Source: Camillea tinctor (lineage: Eukaryota; Ascomycota; Sordariomycetes; Xylariales; Xylariaceae). Taken from it: DNA of 64,000 nt. The notes under the pieces were generated by a model. That model had not been told where the DNA came from, made no database searches, and saw only the letters and a program-made list of their open reading frames with translations. Positions 58,783 to 64,000 of this stretch are shown in pieces; the stretch's first letter is position 1; the number at the start of each line of letters is the position of its first letter. The stretch spans positions 434,001 through 498,000 of the forward strand of contig MU394065.1 of NCBI GenBank assembly GCA_022578605.1, read 5' to 3'. The translations under genes and the position numbers were made by a program.

Positions 58783-60967
58783 ATGTCGTCTTCCTTCTTT
58801 ACCGTGCCTGGGAAGAAAAGGAAGAGAGCACCTGTCCCCGAACCACCGAAGAAACGAGTCGCCAATTCCAAGACCAAATCTAAGCCGACTTCACAAAAAG
58901 CACCCGCGCCTAGAAAACGAGCTGAACAAGACAACGGTGATGACGATGACGATATATCAAGCGGGTCCGAAAGCGAAGATGCTGGCCAAGAAGACGAAGC
59001 TCCTATATCTGATTCCGATTCGGAGGCGGAAGGGCAGACAGCTGCCGAAAGGAGACTTGCCCTTGCGGAAAGATATTTAGAGAACGTCCGGGAAGAAGTG
59101 AACGATGTTGGCTTCGACGCCGAGGATATCGACCGAGACCTAATTGCAGAGAGACTGGGGGAAGATGTTTCTGAGTCGAAGGGCAAAGTCTACAAGCGAA
59201 TTGCTTCAGAACTAGCCTTCGACCGAGCATCGCATTCACTATTCCGCGCCAACACCTTTACTACTACCTCGATTGCCATATGTCCACCTTTCGCATACAC
59301 CGTCCATAAAGATAGGGTACTTATAAAATGGAAGCTCCAAGACCTACCTGCCAATCAATACCCGCAAACGACCAGAAAGAAGCCCAAGAAAGTAGCACCT
59401 CCACGGCGGAAACCGATAAAAGTTGCTATTTTAAAGGGAAATCAGAAGAAGGCAAAGGATAAGAATTATAAAGGCCATGTGGGGGAGATACTCTGCGTTG
59501 CTGCCTCGGAGAACGGGAAATACGTAGTGACGGGAGGTGCTGACAAGCGCCTCATTGTTCACGATGCCAAGTCATTAAGACCTCTGCGTGTTTTCACACA
59601 CCATCGCGACGCTGTAACCAGCCTCGGTAAGTGCCCAATTTGTCTTTGATGTGAATAATATAGGCGCTTACGGAAGAACCAGCATTTCGTCGAGGTACAA
59701 ATCAACTCTACTCAGCTTCCCGTGACCGGACTGTGAAGGTATGGAGTATAGATAATCTAGCATATGGTCAGTACCCCCTGTTCCTCCACCGCATGGTCTT
59801 TTGTTCAGCCCACCCACAGCTAGGGCCTGTCTATGCGACAACATTTGCTAACATGTATGCTAGTATGTGGACCCATGTATTCTCGCGCCTCATGGCCTTA
59901 TTCCATATGGGTGTATAGAGATCATGAAACCCCAAATCACAGCCAATTATGAAGATGGGAGATTAACGTGTAACAGGTCGAGACATTATACGGCCACGCG
60001 GATGAAGTAGTCGATATCGATGCTCTCGCACTCGAAAGATGTGTTACAGTAGGAGCACGAGATAGGACAGCTCGCTGTAAGTCATAAAGGGGGCGATACA
60101 CGCCGGTATCCCACAAATTTCAAGTTAGCGCAAGTACCACTGACACATGATGCTGTAGTATGGAAAGTTGTCGAGGAAACGCAATTAGTTTTCCGTGGCG
60201 GTGCAATCGACAAGAAGCCCAGGCCCGGCATAGATCCGAAATCCTTAGCCCACGAGGGTAGTATGGATTGTGTTGCCATGATAGACGAGGAATGCTTTGT
60301 TACAGGGTCGGATAATGGCAGTATATCCCTTTGGAGCTTACAGAAAAAGAAACCCCTATATACTGTAAGCTACGCACACGGTTTCAACCCTCCATTGCGT
60401 CCGACGGAGGCATCTGCCGAGAAGAACCCGGATCCGAAGTGCGTGCCTCCACCACAGCCACGTAATATCACTGCTTTACGGACGCTCCCGTACTCAGACC
60501 TCATCTTCAGTGGGAGCTGGGATGGGTATATCCGGGTCTGGAGGCTAGGCGATCAGAAAAGGTCGATCGAGCCCGTGGGGATCCTGAGTAAACCCAGCCC
60601 AGACACAGATCGCCAATTGAATGGTGCATCTGCCGCTGACTCTGATAACGATGATGACGATGAGGAAGAAGCCAATGGAGTAAATGGGGCAGGTCCCACC
60701 CCGTACCAAATCAAAGGCATAGTCAATGACATAGCCATTTTTGAAAGGGGAGACCGTGGTAAAGACGGCATATGTGTAGTCGCGGCTGTAGGCAAGGAGC
60801 CCAAGCTCGGCCGGTGGCTAAGAGTGAACAAGGGTAGAAACGGCGCCGTGGTCTTCGAGGTTCCGAGAGTGCAAGGGAGCGCCAAAGCACAATCAACGCA
60901 ACACCAGAAGGAAAACGGTGTAGACAACAAGAAGGCATCGTCGTCGTCGTCGAAAGACAAGGCGTGA
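58783..60967 (+). CDS. RRP9: Rrp9/U3-55K, WD40 protein of the U3 snoRNP
   Basis: Exons 58783-59626, 59683-59766, (59864-59910), 59977-60076 and 60159-60967. The N terminus has a basic nuclear-signal-like part, an acidic stretch and the conserved segment RLALAERYLENVREEV, followed by a WD40 propeller (GHVGEILCVAAS, LYSASRDRTVKVW, LYGHADEVVDIDALA, FVTGSDNGSISLW). It binds the U3 snoRNA B/C motif in the processome. The junction between LAY (59765) and VETLYGH (59977) cannot be joined in phase by one GT-AG intron. Adding a 47-nt exon at 59864-59910 solves this, giving 627 residues and a 15-16-residue insert; without it the protein is 611 residues with a non-canonical boundary. All other junctions are clean. 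Confidence 0.9.
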
Positions 60968-61912
60968 TGGGAAGGGGGAGGTGTAAAGGGGTAATCAAAA
61001 AGTTTCTAAAAAGATGATGTTTTAATCAGGTTCCCGCGGGTAGACCCCGGGAACGGTAAATATATACCTGTCTATATTATATACCATCGCATTGTTGAAA
61101 AAGTTAGCTCTTTTTATTTCTTGGGCCACGTTCCCCCTCTTCTCACCTTTACGAGAAACAATGGCGCAGAAAGGCAAAAAAAAAACCATGTACAAAACAG
61201 GAAGCACATAAAAAGGAGGCTAAGTCGGGCAGAACTGGGTTTATTGAGAAGCAGATTTGGGTTGCTCGCCGTTGAACATATAGATACCCTGCTGAAAAAA
61301 ATATCTTGATGATGATGATGTTCCCATTTTACACTTCGTTTTATTTTATTTCTTTCTTTCTCTTCTCCGGTTGTCTTATCTATCTCGTCTTAATATTCGT
61401 ATCACCACGTCAGCTTAGGAAGGCCGCCGCTAACCAACTTACCATGGAATTGCGTGCATGAGTGGTATCGGATGAATGATCAATTGCATATAATTTAGCT
61501 GCTAACAGCTTCGACTCATAACGGGTAATTATGATGAATATTAGAAAAAAAGGGGCTACTTTTTTCTTTCTTTTTTCTTTTGAAAGAATTCCATACTTTT
61601 TTTTCTATAACCACCTATCTCTTGACATATATTCATAAAGAGTTATCTACCCCTACTACCACTCTATAAGGCATCCCCTCTAACCATCTCTTTATCCAAC
61701 TGAGAAGAGCGATACTATCGTCCGCTACTCGGTTTTTCTTTTCCCCGTCTCCTTTCAACTCAAAATTACGTGTTATATTCATTTTGATTTTCTCTTAAGC
61801 ATCGTAAATGGAGTACACGATGTAAGTAGATATATATACGGTGGTTTGACCGAACAGCGATAACCACAGAATCCTAGTGCCTTATACACTTCACAAAATC
61901 CGGACAATTGCT
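60968..61912. other. Convergent 3' flanks of RRP9 and YPK9-like genes
   Basis: 945 bp, tail to tail. AT-rich with A- and T-runs and a TGATGATGATGATG stretch near 61304-61320. No supported ORF. Confidence 0.6.
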
Positions 61913-64000
61913 TCAAAACTGCATTCCCTCAGAGATAATCTTGTACTCCTTGCGTTTCTTGGCCTTCCCGTTCCCAAGTGCGGCGCGGGCATGGCCGATA
62001 GCGCGCGCGAGCCGCTGGAATATGTAGTTCTCAGCGGTCCAGGACAGTAGCAGGTAGGCAAGGCCAAGGAACACAATGGTGAGTTTGAATGAGGAGCTCA
62101 CGGGCGTCAGCTCCATGAGTTTCTTAACCCAGCGGGCCGGTGAGAAGATCATGTACGTGGTGAAGATTAGCGTCACGGCAATTGTGGACATGAATGGCCC
62201 TGTATGGGAAGTGTTCAGATCAGTACAATATCCTTTGTCTTATTGAACTCTCGAACTGTCGAGAATCTCGGAAAGGCGAGGGGACACATTATTTACGTAG
62301 GATGGAACTTACAATTTTGTGTCATAGGTTGCCTGAATGGTTTTCCGGCATTCATGACCACACCAATGAAAATATATTCGAAGCAGGACACCAAGAATAA
62401 TGCAGTATTCTCCGAGTTCTTACTGTTTGACTTGTCTGGGTTTACCTGAGGTGGAATATACCTAGATGATGCGATGAGTTATCAACCCTAAGGATTTCTG
62501 GCGGTAGCGACCTACCAGTCTTGTTTTCGAACAATGGACCATGCAATAGTCTGGATCAGGATACAAAGTACCATCTGACCCATCAGGGGGGTAAGAACTT
62601 TTCGTGATACCAGGTCCGCCGTTGGACGCTTTTTACTAAGCGTTGGGAAAGGTCCAGACCAGCCCACTATTACATGTTAATCACAAGTCTGCGTTACTAA
62701 ATACAGACTATACATACTGAAGATTGCAATTGGTAGAATGAGCACGATGTCGATGTAGAGGAACTTGAAGAAAATCTTGTTAGTCGGGATACTAAATAAT
62801 GGAGACATGATGTGCCCTACTTGAAAGTCTGCTAGATTTGAAGCTGAGGCATAAAGGAAGCTGACAGAAGTGAACTGGATAGCAGAATAAAGACTCATAA
62901 ATTTAAAGCAGCTAAAGCTGGTTACAAGAGCAGCCCGTCCTTCCCTGGAAGGATATTAGTAACCACCTAGATACGAATATTAATGGGAATGGGTCAGGAG
63001 AGACATACCGGATGACGTCGGGTACACATCCAATATCGAACACCCTCGAGGTGAATGGTGCTGCCACTGAAGCTTCTGCTTCAGAAAGCGAGATACCAAC
63101 ATCTGCGGCCTTTAGCGCACCGCAATCGTTTGCGCCGTCGCCACAGAATCCACAGCAGTAGCCTATACTTTGGAGCTTTTCTACAAGTTCATGCTTCTCA
63201 TCAGGAGACATGCGCGCGAAAACTCTTCCACGAATAAGCATCTATAACTGGTTAGCCTCTCCTATATGGGAACTCCTTTGAATTATTGTATAAAGGTACG
63301 AGATTCGAAAACTGGATGTGTGGCATCTCCGTTGCGTGTACTAACCCTTTGCATGACCTCATTAGGAGCATAGTCAACTATCCATCGGAATACCTCGCCG
63401 CTTATTGCTAGAGAATAATTTCTGAGATTGGTGATATCGAATGGCAGAGAAGCATCACGATCTGTTGGCACAGGAAGCGGCTATTATGACCATGTTAGCA
63501 CTGGCCTAATTAACACCCTAAATACGTAGCTTACAAGCAATGTTCGAGGATCAAGCCTGAAAGTAGTATCATCGATACTTTCCCAGTGTAGTTGAGCATT
63601 CGGGTCACGGAAATCCCCTATTATTCAACATTAGTTTCCGACGAAATGGCTGCATACTGATAAAGACATTCGAGAGCGTATGATATCGGGGTATAGGAAA
63701 CCTACCTTTAGCAAAATGGGGCACAAAGCAATGCGCGTTCCTCTCAATAAGACCGCAGTTTCTTGCCACACTAATTGCTGTTAGGATGTTGTCACCAGTC
63801 ACCATAATGGAACCAATGTTAGAATCGGTCAATTCCTTAAGAACTGCAGCTGTCGTGGGTTTCAACTTGTTCTCGAATATGATGAACCCCACGAATTGAA
63901 GATCTGCTTCGACCTCTTCACGTCTCATCTTCTGCGACTTAACCCAGGAGAGTTTCTTAATGTGCTTGGTGGCACAAGCAATCACCCGATATCCCTTATG
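61913..64000 (-). CDS. YPK9: P5B-type ATPase (Ypk9/ATP13A2-like), 3' part; continues past the window
   Basis: Nine exons lie in the window: 64000-63706 (5' end missing), 63617-63535, 63480-63346, 63241-63009, 62944-62821, 62763-62718, 62666-62516, 62461-62313 and 62199-61913, all in phase. Visible parts are the end of the P domain ([31 protein letters not shown]), the hinge [16 protein letters not shown] and the P5 signature [16 protein letters not shown], then six C-terminal membrane spans ending ISEGMQF. The phosphorylated DKTGT lies outside the window. P5B pumps are vacuolar/endolysosomal polyamine transporters, and yeast Ypk9 protects against metals and polyamines. Eight introns in 2.1 kb is dense for a fungus. 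Confidence 0.93.

Overview
The window is nuclear DNA of a filamentous ascomycete (Pezizomycotina, most likely Sordariomycetes; inferred). The evidence is short GT-AG introns (about 50-300 bp) with CTAAC/CTGAC-type branch sites, fungal-type proteins (Yor1 ABC transporter, Big1, Csi2, a 161-residue tropomyosin, a Cut2-like securin), and AT-rich spacers full of short A/T runs and TAGGTA/ACCTA words. I rebuilt 20 protein genes exon by exon from splice signals and reading phase. Almost all are conserved housekeeping genes. I saw no tRNA or rRNA gene, transposon, CRISPR array or secondary-metabolite cluster.

Layout, left to right: RhoGAP Rgd2-like (909-3744, -); AIG2/GGCT-domain protein (5667-6693, +); M19 dipeptidase (7405-9041, +); mitochondrial ribosomal protein S13 (9661-10201, -); ER cyclophilin B (10827-11590, with an alternative end at 11909, +); TRM112 (12270-12881, +); BIG1 (13584-14790, -); RRP17/NOL12 (15683-16441, +); tropomyosin (16750-17717, -); securin-like (18618-20043, +); cupin-like orphan (21260-22234, -); SET1 H3K4 methyltransferase (24426-28387, +); FCF1 (29583-30854, -); CSI2-like (32779-33915, +); YOR1-type ABC transporter (37725-42451, -); INO80 subunit IES1 (48238-50331, -); DED1 helicase (52195-54399, -); proteasome beta4 PRE1 (57529-58265, -); RRP9 (58783-60967, +); and the 3' part of a YPK9-type P5B ATPase (61913 to beyond the right edge, -). 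The longest gene-free stretches are 33916-37724 and 42452-48237.

Several neighbours belong to related processes without forming a co-transcribed unit: ribosome production and translation (RRP17, FCF1, RRP9, TRM112, DED1, mitochondrial S13), chromatin (SET1, IES1), cell cycle and cytoskeleton (securin, tropomyosin, Rgd2), and secretory or membrane functions (cyclophilin B, BIG1, CSI2, YOR1, YPK9). Many pairs are divergent and probably share promoters, for example PRE1/RRP9 with 517 bp between start codons.

The most interesting signals are in gene structure. Cyclophilin B can end either as a soluble protein with an HVEL tail or, by splicing inside its last codons, as a membrane-anchored protein. 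FCF1 has ten exons, four of them 10-18 nt. PRE1 has its start codon split AT|G by an intron. Mitochondrial S13 appears to have an ATG-only first exon followed by a GC-AG intron. IES1 has a 102-bp intron that is a multiple of three and has no stop. The first YOR1 intron carries a perfect 75-bp tandem duplication, each copy with a 12-bp hairpin. The RhoGAP domain of the Rgd2-like protein lacks the arginine finger. No wholly new system (defence, mobile or biosynthetic) is evident.
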